In this document: positions 8,020-17,133 of the stretch, in pieces | How positions within the stretch are numbered: the stretch's first letter is position 1 | Layout of the letters: every line of letters starts with the position of its first letter | From: Anaerolineales bacterium | Lineage (GTDB): Bacteria; Chloroflexota; Anaerolineae; Anaerolineales; Villigracilaceae | Assembly (NCBI GenBank): GCA_030583925.1 | Contig: CP129482.1 | Span: 620,001 to 684,000 of the forward strand | Direction: 5' to 3' | Length of the DNA stretch: 64,000 bases | Notes under the pieces: generated by a model | The model's input: only the letters and a program-made list of their open reading frames with translations | What the model was told of the DNA's origin: nothing | The model's database searches: none | Program-made: the position numbers and the translations under genes

Positions 8020-8286
8020 ATGAAGACAATCATCAATTTCCGCGCATTGACTATTGCACTGTTGATCGCGCTCATCGTAAGTTACGTGCTCTGTATTGCC
8101 GGCGACCTGTTCTTCGGCTGGACGATGTATCAGGCTTGGATGCCGATCCTGCCGGGCTTTACCTGGCCCCTGACCTTTGGCGGATTCTTAATTGGGCTGA
8201 TATGGCTGGTTGGATACAGCGTCTATGCGGCAGCGTTGATTGCGTTCCCATACAATTACTTCGTTCGACGACAATCGCAGGCGTAG
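8020..8286 (+). CDS. Small membrane protein, DUF5676-like
   Basis: An 88-residue protein with two long hydrophobic helices (about 9-31 and 50-78) separated by WTMYQAWMPILPGFTW, a layout matching the DUF5676 family that often sits beside copper ATPases or two-component systems. The AAAGGAG ribosome site supports the start. It lies 33 bp after copA and 4 bp before the L,D-transpeptidase, so it belongs to the same operon. Function unknown. Confidence 0.65.
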   Translation: MKTIINFRALTIALLIALIVSYVLCIAGDLFFGWTMYQAWMPILPGFTWPLTFGGFLIGLIWLVGYSVYAAALIAFPYNYFVRRQSQA

Positions 8287-8290
8287 AGAT

Positions 8291-9325
8291 TTGAAACCCA
8301 TATTTACCCGCCGTGATTTCCTGAAAGCCTCGGGCGCTGGTCTGCTGGGATTGTTCCTGGCAGACTTGCGTCTTGACCGCGTCCTTGCTGCTGAAGCTCC
8401 GAAACAGGGACGCATCACGATCAGCGGTATCGAACTCCTGCGAGAGCCTTTCTTTGCTGCGGAAAAATTGTCTGCGTTCGGTCTCGACAAGGTGGTGAAG
8501 ATTACTGGTGCAACTGAAGGAGACATGGGCTACGGCAATCCGTTCAATTCGACCTGGTATCAGGTGAATAACGAAGGGTATGTTTATTCTGGTTGGATCC
8601 AGCCAGTCGAGACCATTTACCAAAAACCAACATTTGAAATTCCCGAAGAAGGCCGGCTTGGGGAGATCACGGTTCCAATTTGTGACACGCGTCGCGGAGC
8701 CAGCGTATTTGCAAAGCGCGGCTACCGCATTTATTACTCGTCCACTCACTGGATTACCGACGTAGTTGTAAACCGCAACGAAAAAAGCATCTGGTACAGG
8801 ATCTATGACCGTCAATTGCAGGAATCGTTTTATGTAGCTGCATATGAGATGCGCGTAATCGCGCTCGCAGAACTCGATCCCATTGCTCTCGAAGTTCCGG
8901 AGGAGAACAAATACATTTACGTTGACCTGGAAAATCAGTTTGTGACTGTCTTCGAGGACGAGAAACCCGTGCTGGCGGTGCGCTGTTCGACCGGCGATAA
9001 AGGGACGGAAACCCCCGTGGGAGAATTCCGCACTTTTCATAAGGGACCGAGCATCCACATGACGAATCAAGGTGATGGAACAGAAAATACTTATCAACTG
9101 CCGGGTGTTCCCTGGGTGTCGTTCTTTACAGGCACAGGCGTGGCTTTCCACGGTACATACTGGCACAACAATTACGGTCGGCCAACCAGCCGCGGTTGCG
9201 TGAACTTAACTCCAGATGACGCAAAATTCATCTATCGCTGGACCAGGCCTCAGGTACCGAAGGAGACGCCTTACTTATACAAGCCAGGAGAAGGGACGCT
9301 TGTCAAAGTCGTCCCAGTTTCTTGA
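8291..9325 (+). CDS. Tat-exported L,D-transpeptidase (YkuD family), copy 1
   Basis: A 344-residue exported enzyme that cross-links peptidoglycan or attaches proteins to it. The N-terminus has a twin-arginine signal (TRRDFLKASGAG, then a hydrophobic core). A variable region with SH3-like repeats follows, and the YkuD catalytic domain is in the last third: HGTYWHNNYGRPTSRGCVNL with the catalytic SRGC cysteine. The start chosen is TTG 8291, which places the twin-arginine motif at the N-terminus; TTG 8240 would overlap the previous gene and add 17 unlikely residues. A close paralogue lies at 25758. Its presence behind copA suggests envelope repair under metal stress, which is inference. Confidence 0.85.
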   Translation: MKPIFTRRDFLKASGAGLLGLFLADLRLDRVLAAEAPKQGRITISGIELLREPFFAAEKLSAFGLDKVVKITGATEGDMGYGNPFNSTWYQVNNEGYVYSGWIQPVETIYQKPTFEIPEEGRLGEITVPICDTRRGASVFAKRGYRIYYSSTHWITDVVVNRNEKSIWYRIYDRQLQESFYVAAYEMRVIALAELDPIALEVPEENKYIYVDLENQFVTVFEDEKPVLAVRCSTGDKGTETPVGEFRTFHKGPSIHMTNQGDGTENTYQLPGVPWVSFFTGTGVAFHGTYWHNNYGRPTSRGCVNLTPDDAKFIYRWTRPQVPKETPYLYKPGEGTLVKVVPVS

Positions 9326-9356
9326 AATCCAAATCAAATATACTTCAGGAGAAAAT

Positions 9357-9593
9357 ATGAGCAGAATCAGAGTTTCGAAAACAGCATCCAATGCTGATAA
9401 AACAAAAAAGAAGGAATGGCCGACTGTGGTTTATTTCTGGATCATTGGACTTGCACTTATAAGCTATGTTGTAGCCAGAATGGCTCTTGATGGCTCTCCA
9501 CATTCCTACCACTGGGGGTCGGGGCTGGCAGGTGGTATTGCGGGCATCCCGATTGGCTGGCTTTGGTATTGGTGGCGCGGCGACGTTTTCTAA
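9357..9593 (+). CDS. Small membrane protein of unknown function
   Basis: A 78-residue protein with a charged Lys-rich N-terminus and two helices (about 24-42 and 54-73), the second ending in GWLWYWWRG. A CAGGAGAA ribosome site precedes ATG 9357. It follows the L,D-transpeptidase by 31 bp and is probably the last gene of the copA operon. No family recognised. Confidence 0.6.
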   Translation: MSRIRVSKTASNADKTKKKEWPTVVYFWIIGLALISYVVARMALDGSPHSYHWGSGLAGGIAGIPIGWLWYWWRGDVF

Positions 9594-9596
9594 TCT

Positions 9597-9651
9597 CTTT
9601 ACCAAATCTTTACGATTGCTTCAAGAAGGCTTTAAGATTGCCTGATATGAT
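9597..9651 (+). promoter_or_regulatory. Class I promoter with four 11-bp direct repeats
   Basis: CTTTAC, CTTTAC, CTTCAA and CTTTAA start at 9597, 9608, 9619 and 9630, exactly 11 bp apart, and a -10-like TATGAT (9646-9651) begins 10 bp after the last unit. The first 18 bases of this region (from 9596) occur identically, on the other strand, in the array before the gene starting at 30884. Confidence 0.68.
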
Positions 9652-9711
9652 TCAGATTAACTAAAAGAACAATATCCAATATTAAGTATTTTACAGAAAG
9701 GAGAAATTACT

Positions 9712-9954
9712 ATGATGGGAGGTGGCATGATGGGCTTTGGTGGACTTGGCTGGATCGGTCTGCTTTTCAATCTGGTGATCATCGTGGGGATCGTCATCCT
9801 GGTCGTCTGGGCGGTCAGGCGCTTCACGAACGGGACCTCGAACTGGAATCAACTTTCCGGCATGCAGTCCCCGCGTGAGATACTACAGTCGCGTTACACG
9901 CGCGGTGAGATCACCCGTGAGCAATACCAGCAGATGTTAAGCGACCTGGGCTGA
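9712..9954 (+). CDS. SHOCT-domain membrane protein with Met-rich N-terminus
   Basis: An 80-residue protein: MMGGGMMGFGG start, one membrane helix (about 13-36), a short linker and a C-terminal SHOCT domain (about 52-80: SPREILQSRYTRGEITREQYQQML). SHOCT is a short oligomerisation domain common on small membrane proteins. The AAAGGAG ribosome site is clear. The Met/Gly-rich start matches the 33-residue peptide at 4576 and the Met-rich protein ending at 30072, and all three genes have class I arrays, so this is probably part of a copper response. Confidence 0.8.
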   Translation: MMGGGMMGFGGLGWIGLLFNLVIIVGIVILVVWAVRRFTNGTSNWNQLSGMQSPREILQSRYTRGEITREQYQQMLSDLG

Positions 9955-9977
9955 ACTGCCTGGTTCAACAACGAGAA

Positions 9978-10008
9978 ATGAGCGGCGGACATTATGTCCG
10001 CCGCTCAT
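9978..10008. terminator. Perfect 14-bp hairpin between convergent genes
   Basis: ATGAGCGGCGGACA (9978-9991) pairs fully with 9995-10008 around a TTA loop. It lies between two converging genes. It lacks a strong T run on either side, so it may act as a bidirectional barrier or processing site rather than a classical terminator. Confidence 0.6.
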
Positions 10009-10060
10009 GATTCTGAAATTCAACTGATTCAAATGCCAGACGGTTATCCACCGACGAAGT

Positions 10061-11335
10061 TCATGGTTCCTCGCCCATTTGCTCAATTTTTGTTAAAGCC
10101 GGTTCAAAGCCGGGGTGGACTTTCATAGCAGATCCCAGATCTTTGATGGCTGCCTTCGTATCACCCAAAGCCTCGCGCGCCAGCGCCCGCCAATAATAAC
10201 TTTCCTCGAGAACCGGTTCACTCATTGCATTCAAGGTCGTTGTCGATAAGTTGATCACATCCTGGTAGCGCCCGCTGTAGAAATATGCCCAGTACGGTCC
10301 GGTCTGGTACCACATCATCCGCCAGGGTCTTTCTTTTTCAGGGATGGATGGATAAATCGCAAATGCTTCATCGTAGGCTGATGCAGCGCCTGTGTAATCC
10401 TGTAATCGAACCAGATTTGTACCCCGATTGAACCATGCAAAGAACTGATCTCGCCCCGTGAGACGATAGATTTCATCCGAAGCCTTTTGTGCAGCGTAAC
10501 GGTCGTTGTATTCTTCATCCGCATGGGAACCCAAAATCGCGAGTGCATCTTCCTCACGGTCTGATGGATAGATCACAAGGTAGGTGAAGTTGAATGCCCT
10601 CCAATAGGATTCCAGGTCCTCATATTCCATGCTCTGATCAGATCCGTAATATGAATCCTGCATGGTAAATTGGCGGCTTGCTTCGTCATATCCAGTTGCC
10701 AGAACGTAATGCCCGATCCAGCCTTCGAAGCCGGGTCCTTCGAATCCTTTTTCGATAATAACCGGAAATCCAGAAGCCAGGAATCGTTTGAGCAGTTCGA
10801 TCTCGCCGCCCACGCGATAGATGACTTCAAAGTTCGTCTCTTCTTCGACATAAGCCGTGAGTTCGTAGGGCATGACGTTCTTATCGCGCGAGTTGGGTTT
10901 GGTGAACTCGGCTATTGGACGCTGATCGCCATCCCAGCCCCAGAAGGAGAGCGCCATTGCCAGGGTCGCTGGTCCGCAGTTGTTCCAGGTCTGAAATTCG
11001 TGACGAAACCCCTCCAGTTGAGTCGTGGACGGAAGCGGTTTCAGCGTGGCGGTAGGACTGGGAGTAGAGACAGATATCTCTGTAGATGGGATGCGTGCAG
11101 TCGGGCTGGAGGATAGGGCAGTTGGGGAAAGACGAGGTGTCGGCGTCTCAAGCAAGCCGCTTTCCTCAGGAACGAAAACGATTTGTTCAGGAGGCGAAAT
11201 CGCATACTTGATGCTCGCCATCAATTCGGCAACTCTCCAGTCCAATCGCTCTCGAACAGGCGGGAGATTGTAGACGACGGGAATACCGATAATAAATGCG
11301 AACAGAAACAGCAGGTTACGCTTGGCTCTTGTCAT
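10061..11335 (-). CDS. Exported C39-like cysteine peptidase with TPR repeats
   Basis: A 424-residue protein with an N-terminal membrane anchor (about 7-24), a Thr/Ser/Pro-rich linker (about 65-105), a C39-like papain-fold domain and TPR repeats at the C-terminus. The catalytic Cys is in TWNNCGPATLAMAL and the likely His in WIGHYVLATGYD. TPR-like helices cover about 270-420 (WFNRGTNLVRLQDYTGAASA and similar). It is the last gene of the cytochrome c maturation operon. Substrate unknown; a peptide- or protein-processing role at the outer face of the membrane is likely. Confidence 0.75.
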   Translation of the reverse strand: MTRAKRNLLFLFAFIIGIPVVYNLPPVRERLDWRVAELMASIKYAISPPEQIVFVPEESGLLETPTPRLSPTALSSSPTARIPSTEISVSTPSPTATLKPLPSTTQLEGFRHEFQTWNNCGPATLAMALSFWGWDGDQRPIAEFTKPNSRDKNVMPYELTAYVEEETNFEVIYRVGGEIELLKRFLASGFPVIIEKGFEGPGFEGWIGHYVLATGYDEASRQFTMQDSYYGSDQSMEYEDLESYWRAFNFTYLVIYPSDREEDALAILGSHADEEYNDRYAAQKASDEIYRLTGRDQFFAWFNRGTNLVRLQDYTGAASAYDEAFAIYPSIPEKERPWRMMWYQTGPYWAYFYSGRYQDVINLSTTTLNAMSEPVLEESYYWRALAREALGDTKAAIKDLGSAMKVHPGFEPALTKIEQMGEEP

Positions 11336-11344
11336 TTTGCTTCA

Positions 11345-12523
11345 TTACATAAGACGTTTGGCTTTCCCCATCAGTTCCTTTCGCATATGCTGATATTCGT
11401 CCAAACCGAGCTGTCCTTGTTCGTGCTTCTCATCCAATTGGGCGATCTCACGGATCAGCTCATCCAACGGTGCATCATCTGATTGCCCGTCGTCGCTTTG
11501 GACGTTGTCGGATTTTCTCCACCACCAGAATCCATAACCCATCAAAGCCAACCCAAGAACTGCCACGCCGGCAATCAGAGGGGGAATCGCTCCTCCATTT
11601 GCCTTTGCGGATGCGTTGTTACCTATGAAGGAAATCTGTAACTTCTCACCCGAGCCCAGATTCGGATGGGAATACACAAGATATGACTTTCCATCCTCGA
11701 GTGTCATGCGCTCCGGTCCCGCCAGACCCTGACCTTGAAGGGTCACGTTCGACTCCTCATTGATCAGAAAATTCATGCTCAAGATATTCAATGGAGCTAT
11801 ATACGTATATGTTCTCCCATTGGAAAAAGGAGTCAGGTAATTGACCATGATCTGCGCCGATCCCGCGCCAGGCAGGATAGGATAGGTGTCCGCAAAGCCT
11901 CCATCGAGTTTGATAAAACGATCCTGATCGTCAGGCTTGAAAAATATGAAGTCGGCATCGGATGGCAGAGGAAATTCAAGTGTCGCAGTTTTGTCTGCGT
12001 CCAATTCGTAGACATCCTTGACGGTTCGTGCACCAGTATTCGAAAGGATGTAGATCTCCTTCGTCTCCATTCCGTCTTCTGCGAAATTAAATAACACATG
12101 CATCTGATCCACTTGAACATTGGTCAGATCGGACGTGCTGTCGTAAACGGGCACATCCACGCTTACTTGCATGGAGGTCATATCCACGGGAACCACGTCG
12201 GAAAAATAGGTCACGCCTTCGAAAGTTGCCATGACCGCATATTGGAAATTCGCCTCGAACGGTGCCTCCGCAAAAAGGAACCTTCCGTCCGTAAGAGATT
12301 GCCCATGCAGCATTCCCGCTTCTGCATAATTCTGATCGAGAACGTGCAGCATCACATCCAACTGCTCCGAAACCGTATCCCCCGTGTTCTGATTGATGAT
12401 TGTTCCCATTACCTCGCCTGTCGGACCGGTCGGCGGCGTAGCGGTCTGCGCAAAGGCTGGATATGCACTGAACGCGAAAATCAATAATGAACTGATTATC
12501 ACTATAGGAAGCCTCTTGCTCAT
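11345..12523 (-). CDS. Exported membrane-anchored protein of the cytochrome c maturation operon
   Basis: A 392-residue protein with a signal peptide (about 1-25, ending AFA), two beta-rich extracytoplasmic domains, a membrane helix (about 320-345) and a cytoplasmic tail (DELIREIAQLDEKHEQGQ and on) that looks SHOCT-like. The first domain recalls a carboxypeptidase-regulatory-type fold. A GGAGG ribosome site precedes ATG 12523, and the start overlaps the stop of the upstream zinc-ribbon gene (ATGA). A longer in-frame start exists but would run into that gene. Its place among ccm genes suggests a role in assembly or stability of periplasmic cytochromes; function not known. Confidence 0.65.
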   Translation of the reverse strand: MSKRLPIVIISSLLIFAFSAYPAFAQTATPPTGPTGEVMGTIINQNTGDTVSEQLDVMLHVLDQNYAEAGMLHGQSLTDGRFLFAEAPFEANFQYAVMATFEGVTYFSDVVPVDMTSMQVSVDVPVYDSTSDLTNVQVDQMHVLFNFAEDGMETKEIYILSNTGARTVKDVYELDADKTATLEFPLPSDADFIFFKPDDQDRFIKLDGGFADTYPILPGAGSAQIMVNYLTPFSNGRTYTYIAPLNILSMNFLINEESNVTLQGQGLAGPERMTLEDGKSYLVYSHPNLGSGEKLQISFIGNNASAKANGGAIPPLIAGVAVLGLALMGYGFWWWRKSDNVQSDDGQSDDAPLDELIREIAQLDEKHEQGQLGLDEYQHMRKELMGKAKRLM

Positions 12524-13014
12524 GAAGGCACCGCCTCCATCTTGACCGTTACCTGGGTACCGCACGAAGAACAGAACAGATCGCCCGCCCGGACTTTTTT
12601 TCCGCAGGATGGACAATCAATGTGATACGCCTCCGCACCGCACTTGGAACAGAATCGCTCTCCAGCTTTCATTATCGATCCACACTCGATACAACTCTCA
12701 CCCTTGGATGTGCGGCGTTTCTGGATCATCGCTTCGAGTTGATCCTCTTTTTCATCCCGCTGTTCGATATAGTGAGCTGCCTTAGCAAGGAGGAGTTCGC
12801 GCGCTGGGAGGTAATCTTCATCGCTCACCTTGCCGGTCTTGTGATCGAAATCCAGGTCGCGCAGAGCAGAGAGAACCGCTGTCCGCTCCGCACCCTTGTC
12901 TGTAGCTACAGGGTGCTTTGCCTTTGTTGTTTGTTTTTGTTGAAAAGGTCTGACGACAAATACAATCGCAACCGCTAACAGCCCCAGCCCGATCAATATT
13001 GCAGCAGTATTCAT
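12520..13014 (-). CDS. Zinc-ribbon protein with a CcmI-like N-terminus
   Basis: A 164-residue protein: N-terminal membrane helix (about 3-22), a CcmI-type helical segment (ALRDLDFDHKTGKVSDEDY), then two double-cysteine zinc ribbons (CIECGSIMKAGERFCSKCG and CPSCGKKVRAGDLFCSSCG). In the ccm context the first half fits the membrane part of CcmI, which binds apocytochrome; the zinc ribbons replace its usual TPR domain. It is 17 bp behind ccmH and overlaps the next gene by ATGA. Confidence 0.7.
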   Translation of the reverse strand: MNTAAILIGLGLLAVAIVFVVRPFQQKQTTKAKHPVATDKGAERTAVLSALRDLDFDHKTGKVSDEDYLPARELLLAKAAHYIEQRDEKEDQLEAMIQKRRTSKGESCIECGSIMKAGERFCSKCGAEAYHIDCPSCGKKVRAGDLFCSSCGTQVTVKMEAVPS

Positions 13015-13031
13015 GATTTACAACTCCATGC

Positions 13032-13526
13032 TCAGTCTAATTCTCGTATTTCGCGCTCGATCTTTTCCAACACATCCTTCGAGATCGAAGACGTTGTTGT
13101 GATGGGGACGGGCGATGGTTTCTGTCTCTTCCAATTCTTCAGGACCTCGTAAACGATCCCCAACCCGATCAACACGACGATCACTGGCAGAAACCACACC
13201 AGGGAAGTGAATCCCTTGCGCTGCGGTTCAGCCAACACCCTTTCACCATATTGCGCGACGAAATAATCAATGACCTGCTGTTCGGTCCAGCCATCAGATA
13301 ATTGGTCACGTATTTGGGCGCGCCAATCCTGGCAGGCTTTGGTCTCGCAGATATCCAGCGGAGTATTGGGGCAGACCGGGCAGTACAGTTTTTTGGCGAT
13401 CAGGTTGACATCGTTATCGGTGGGATAACCGGGCTCTTCCCCCTGGGCGTATACGATACCCACGACGACAAAACTGGCAGCCATCACGAGCAACAGCAGG
13501 AAAAGTTTGCGTTTCATGTTTGGCAT
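13032..13526 (-). CDS. ccmH: Cytochrome c maturation thiol reductase CcmH/CycL
   Basis: A 164-residue protein with a signal peptide (about 4-27), the CcmH helical domain with redox motif LYCPVC, and a C-terminal membrane helix (about 107-128). CcmH keeps the CxxCH cysteines of apocytochrome c reduced before haem attachment. The family motif is normally LRCxxC; here the Arg is Tyr. AGGAGG precedes ATG 13526, and the gene begins 1 bp after the ccmF stop. Confidence 0.88.
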   Translation of the reverse strand: MPNMKRKLFLLLLVMAASFVVVGIVYAQGEEPGYPTDNDVNLIAKKLYCPVCPNTPLDICETKACQDWRAQIRDQLSDGWTEQQVIDYFVAQYGERVLAEPQRKGFTSLVWFLPVIVVLIGLGIVYEVLKNWKRQKPSPVPITTTSSISKDVLEKIEREIRELD

Positions 13527-13527
13527 A

Positions 13528-15600
13528 TCAGCCCTCCTGAAGTACGGGATATGAGGTCAACCCGCCGGGTTTGAGCACATAGGTCGCCTCACGTTGTTCG
13601 GGCGCCGACCAGGCGGCGATGATCGTCCCCACGATCATCATGAACCCGCCGATCCAAACCCAATTGATCAAAGAATTGATGTAGATCTTGAACGTGGCAG
13701 ATTGACCGCCATTATCCCAACCAACCAGAAGCACATACACATCCTTCCCCGGCGTGGAATAGACTCCCGGTATAGTTACGGGTTGTTCCTGGACGATGAA
13801 ATAATCGCGGCGTGGATTAAGAGAACGTATCGCTTCACCATTTTGACTGAGAGTTGTCACTGCTTCGACAACATCTCTTCCATCCGAACCGGCGTAACCA
13901 CGCAGCTGTTCGAACTGCAACTGATAATCTCCGATTATGAGGGATTCGCCTTCAGAAACTGTCCCTTGTGTTTCCAGTTTGAAGTTCCCATCGCCGATGA
14001 AGCCAAGCGCGATCAACACCACACCAATGTGAATGATGTATCCACCGTAACGTCTGTGATTCCGCCCGATGAGGTGGAAGAGCGCGGTGAGTGGATCTTC
14101 ACCTTGTACGGCGCGACGCGCCTGCACGCCCTTCCAGAATTCAGCCAGGATCAGGCTCAGGGTCAACGCGACAAGCCAAAGTCCGAGGATGGAAGCGGGG
14201 TGCATCCGATGTGTGTATCCCCAAACCAGGGTAAGCCCCAATGAAACGAGGAACGGGATCCAAATGGCTTTTCCAAGTGTGCGAATGGCTTGTTTGCGCC
14301 AGGCGAAGAGCGGTGCAACTCCCATCAATAGAACCAGCGCAAAAAAGAGCGGACCACTGGCTTTTATGAAATAGGGCGCCCCGACGGTGATCTTCGTGCC
14401 GGTTACCAGTTCGCTGATGAGCGGGAAGATCGTTCCCCAGAACACAACGAAGGTGATTGCCAGGAAAAGCATGTTTTGAAGAACGAAAGCCGACTCACGG
14501 GAGATGAAACTTTCCAGCGAATCTTCTGATTTCAGTGTGTCCCAGCGCAGGTATAGAATGGTGACCGAACCGAGGAAAGTGAGACCAATGAAGGCGAAGA
14601 AGGCAGGACCCAGCGCGGACTTGGCAAAGGCATGCACGGAACTGATCACGCCGGTGCGGGTGATGAACGTGCCGAAAAGCGAAAGCGAATAGGTCAGGAT
14701 GATCAGCACCATGTTCCATTTTTTCAACATGCCGCGCTTTTCGGTCATCATGACGGAATGGAGGAAGGCAGTGCCTGTCAGCCACGGCATGAGCATGGCA
14801 TTCTCGACCGGATCCCATCCCCAGAAGCCGCCCCAGCCGAGCACGTCATACGCCCAGCGCCCGCCGAGGATCAAACCGATGGAGAGGAAGATCCAGGCAA
14901 CGAGTGTCCAGCGGCGCGTGGTGCGGATCCATTCGTCGCCACGCGATTGACCTGTGATCAATGCCGCGATGGCAAACGCAAAGGGGATGACAAACCCCGT
15001 AAAACCAAGATAGGTCGTTGGCGGGTGTCCGATCATGCCGAAGTGTCGCAGGAGTGGATTCAGCCCACCGCCGTCTCGTGGATAATAGGGCATGGCGTTG
15101 GCAGGCTGAAAGAGAGATTGGATCACTTGATTGACACCCTGAATATGCCAGAGGCGCTCAAACGGATTGGTGATGAACAAGGCAACGCCGACGAAAAAGG
15201 CCGTGGTGAGCATGGCGGTGGCGGTGAACCAAGGCATCAGTTCACGGTCACGGTCCCACTTTCGCAGGAGCACGGCCGCCACAAAACCGGACATCATCCA
15301 TGCCCAGAAAAGTATCGAGCCTTCCTGTCCGCCCCACAGTGCCGTGATGCGGAGAAACGGCGACATGGCCTGGCTGGACACATCGTATACATAGGTCAAT
15401 GAGAAATCTAGCCTATAAAGCGAGTACACGAGGACGATGACCGAGACGGTTAGAAAAGGAAAGGCAAGCAGTGTGGCATTGCGGGCGCTTTCGGCCCATT
15501 TCTGTTGTTTATACCAACCTCCGTACGCTGAAGAGATGGCGGCATACGCGGACAGAAGAAAGGCAATACCAAGTGTGATCAATCCGAGGTCAATAATCAT
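13528..15600 (-). CDS. ccmF: Haem lyase subunit CcmF
   Basis: A 690-residue polytopic protein of the haem-handling family. The WWD-type haem-binding signature is GWGGFWGWDPVENA, with WGGQEGSILFW upstream and conserved His in the surrounding periplasmic loops. With CcmH and a thioredoxin-like protein it forms the apocytochrome c haem-ligation module. No ccmA, B, C or E gene is in this window, so they must lie elsewhere. Length is normal for the family. The coding strand keeps the same operon direction as the neighbours. Confidence 0.93.
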   Translation of the reverse strand: MIIDLGLITLGIAFLLSAYAAISSAYGGWYKQQKWAESARNATLLAFPFLTVSVIVLVYSLYRLDFSLTYVYDVSSQAMSPFLRITALWGGQEGSILFWAWMMSGFVAAVLLRKWDRDRELMPWFTATAMLTTAFFVGVALFITNPFERLWHIQGVNQVIQSLFQPANAMPYYPRDGGGLNPLLRHFGMIGHPPTTYLGFTGFVIPFAFAIAALITGQSRGDEWIRTTRRWTLVAWIFLSIGLILGGRWAYDVLGWGGFWGWDPVENAMLMPWLTGTAFLHSVMMTEKRGMLKKWNMVLIILTYSLSLFGTFITRTGVISSVHAFAKSALGPAFFAFIGLTFLGSVTILYLRWDTLKSEDSLESFISRESAFVLQNMLFLAITFVVFWGTIFPLISELVTGTKITVGAPYFIKASGPLFFALVLLMGVAPLFAWRKQAIRTLGKAIWIPFLVSLGLTLVWGYTHRMHPASILGLWLVALTLSLILAEFWKGVQARRAVQGEDPLTALFHLIGRNHRRYGGYIIHIGVVLIALGFIGDGNFKLETQGTVSEGESLIIGDYQLQFEQLRGYAGSDGRDVVEAVTTLSQNGEAIRSLNPRRDYFIVQEQPVTIPGVYSTPGKDVYVLLVGWDNGGQSATFKIYINSLINWVWIGGFMMIVGTIIAAWSAPEQREATYVLKPGGLTSYPVLQEG

Positions 15601-15614
15601 GGATGCTCCTGTAT

Positions 15615-16187
15615 CTATGGGTATTGTTCTGCCAGTAATTCGTCAATTTTCTGGTCAAGTTGAGGGGAGAACATCGGGCCAATGTGGACACCACGCAGTT
15701 CACCATTCTTGGCAACAAAGAATGTCTCAGGGACCCCCTGGATGTTATAAGCTTGGGAAATCCGTGTGCCGATGTCCGGACCATTGAAGTAGGTAATGTC
15801 GAATTCATCAATGTAGGCAAGTGCTTCCTTATCAGTATCCACGTAATCAACACCAATGAAAACGACGCCTTGATCTTCATATTTGCGCCAAGTCTGTTCG
15901 AGATATGCGGCCTCTTCGCGACAGGGTGGACACCAGGATGCCCAGAAGTTGATGATCACGACCTGGCCGCGCAGATCGCTTAATGCAAGCACTGAGCCAT
16001 CGAAGTCTGCGAGGGTGAAATCGGGCGCCATACCCTTATCCACAGGGCCCGCCTGCACCTTCTTCAATCCCCAAGCCAGCAAAGCAAGGAGCGTCAGGAG
16101 TAATGTAAAGGTCACAACTGTGCCAATATTTCTGCGTCGGGCAGATGGCATCTGTTCTTCCTGTTTGATTTGGCTTGATTGGGTCAT
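15615..16187 (-). CDS. Thioredoxin-like protein CcmG/ResA/TlpA
   Basis: A 190-residue membrane-anchored thioredoxin (helix at about 22-43). The active site is [16 protein letters not shown]. It lies between an upstream DUF2933-like gene, which it overlaps by ATGA, and ccmF 14 bp downstream. It would supply electrons to CcmH or reduce apocytochrome c cysteines directly. Confidence 0.9.
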   Translation of the reverse strand: MTQSSQIKQEEQMPSARRRNIGTVVTFTLLLTLLALLAWGLKKVQAGPVDKGMAPDFTLADFDGSVLALSDLRGQVVIINFWASWCPPCREEAAYLEQTWRKYEDQGVVFIGVDYVDTDKEALAYIDEFDITYFNGPDIGTRISQAYNIQGVPETFFVAKNGELRGVHIGPMFSPQLDQKIDELLAEQYP

Positions 16188-16429
16188 GGTTGTTTCTCTT
16201 GAGTGGAAACAGGCACCGAAGTTGTATGATGTTCATGTTGGGAATGATTCATTGAGGAATGGTCATGTCCCATGAATTTCATCATCAATAGATGTGAGAT
16301 CGGACAGAACAATATCAAGCCGTAGAACAGGACACTGCTCACGGGGATATTGAAAAGAAATACCGCTGCAAGCCCAGCAATTGGGATCAAACAGCATAAG
16401 ATCATCAGCCACATGTGTGATTTTTTCAT
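16184..16429 (-). CDS. Small DUF2933-like membrane protein with His-rich tail
   Basis: An 81-residue protein with two hydrophobic segments (about 6-27 and 30-48) in the [10 protein letters not shown] ... CPISHLLMM pattern of DUF2933, then a His/Met-rich tail ([16 protein letters not shown]) suited to bind copper, nickel or zinc. It overlaps both neighbours by ATGA, so it is tightly coupled to the thioredoxin-like gene. A metal-trafficking role is inferred. Confidence 0.72.
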   Translation of the reverse strand: MKKSHMWLMILCCLIPIAGLAAVFLFNIPVSSVLFYGLILFCPISHLLMMKFMGHDHSSMNHSQHEHHTTSVPVSTQEKQP

Positions 16430-16932
16430 GGGTATGCCTCCAGGATTTGTTCGATTGCTTCATCTGCGATGGACGGATCCGCCGCCAGCCAGACGATCAA
16501 ATTGTTGGATTGAAAATAGAAATGCCTTTGCCCCATCCCCTCCAGTTCGTACACTGTTCGTCCGGCAAAAAGATATTCGTTCGTCGGTGTGAAGGGCGAC
16601 TTGCCTTCAGAGATTTTGTCACGCATGGAATTGACCATGCCCGCCACCATAAAGTTGAATGGCACGCCAGCTGCCCAAATCGTTGTCTGATTGCCGCCAT
16701 AAAAGCCGATTGCGCCGGAGGTGATAGGGAATCTTTGGTTGTGCAGATTGATGAAGTTTTCAGCCGCCTCCGCACCTGTCATTTGGTCTGTCAGTGACAA
16801 TCCTGCAATACGCTCGGGCAACGTTAATGCCGCTGGATGCTTGACCAGATTATCCAGATAGAACCAGCCTGCCGCGCCAAGAAATAGTGCCGCTCCCAGC
16901 GCGATAAATATCATCGGAAAGACGCGTCTCAT
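16426..16932 (-). CDS. Membrane-anchored protein of unknown function, first gene of the ccm operon
   Basis: A 168-residue protein with one N-terminal helix (about 6-27) and an extracytoplasmic domain without cysteines. No family was recognised. It is the first gene behind the class II promoter at 16940-17008 and overlaps the next gene by ATGA. The operon then runs without real gaps through the thioredoxin, ccmF, ccmH and zinc-ribbon genes to 10061. Confidence 0.6.
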   Translation of the reverse strand: MRRVFPMIFIALGAALFLGAAGWFYLDNLVKHPAALTLPERIAGLSLTDQMTGAEAAENFINLHNQRFPITSGAIGFYGGNQTTIWAAGVPFNFMVAGMVNSMRDKISEGKSPFTPTNEYLFAGRTVYELEGMGQRHFYFQSNNLIVWLAADPSIADEAIEQILEAYP

Positions 16933-16939
16933 AACCGTG

Positions 16940-17008
16940 ATTATCGAGTTTTGTGTATGTTTTCACAAGCGCTTAAAGGCGCATTGGGTTGATAGGCATT
17001 TTGGCGCA
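16940..17008 (-). promoter_or_regulatory. Class II promoter (copy c) for the cytochrome c maturation operon
   Basis: Read on the minus strand: TGCGCC-AAAA-TGCCTA (17008-16993), 19 bp, AGCGCT (16973-16968, within AAGCGCTT), 22 bp, GATAAT (16945-16940). It also lies in the divergent region shared with the LuxR-type regulator on the plus strand. Confidence 0.6.
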
Positions 17009-17133
17009 TTCACCAACTTTGGACATATAAAAGTATGAGATAAGTCAAATGGCTTATTATGAAGACAGGTCAAATAACGGGTATGTGATGGTACTTGAAG
17101 GACTATAATCTCCAAGTGGATGGTCATTCGAAG

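Noticed and set aside
9978..10008. Operator palindrome
   Set aside because: It lies between the 3' ends of two converging genes, where a terminator or processing hairpin is more sensible.
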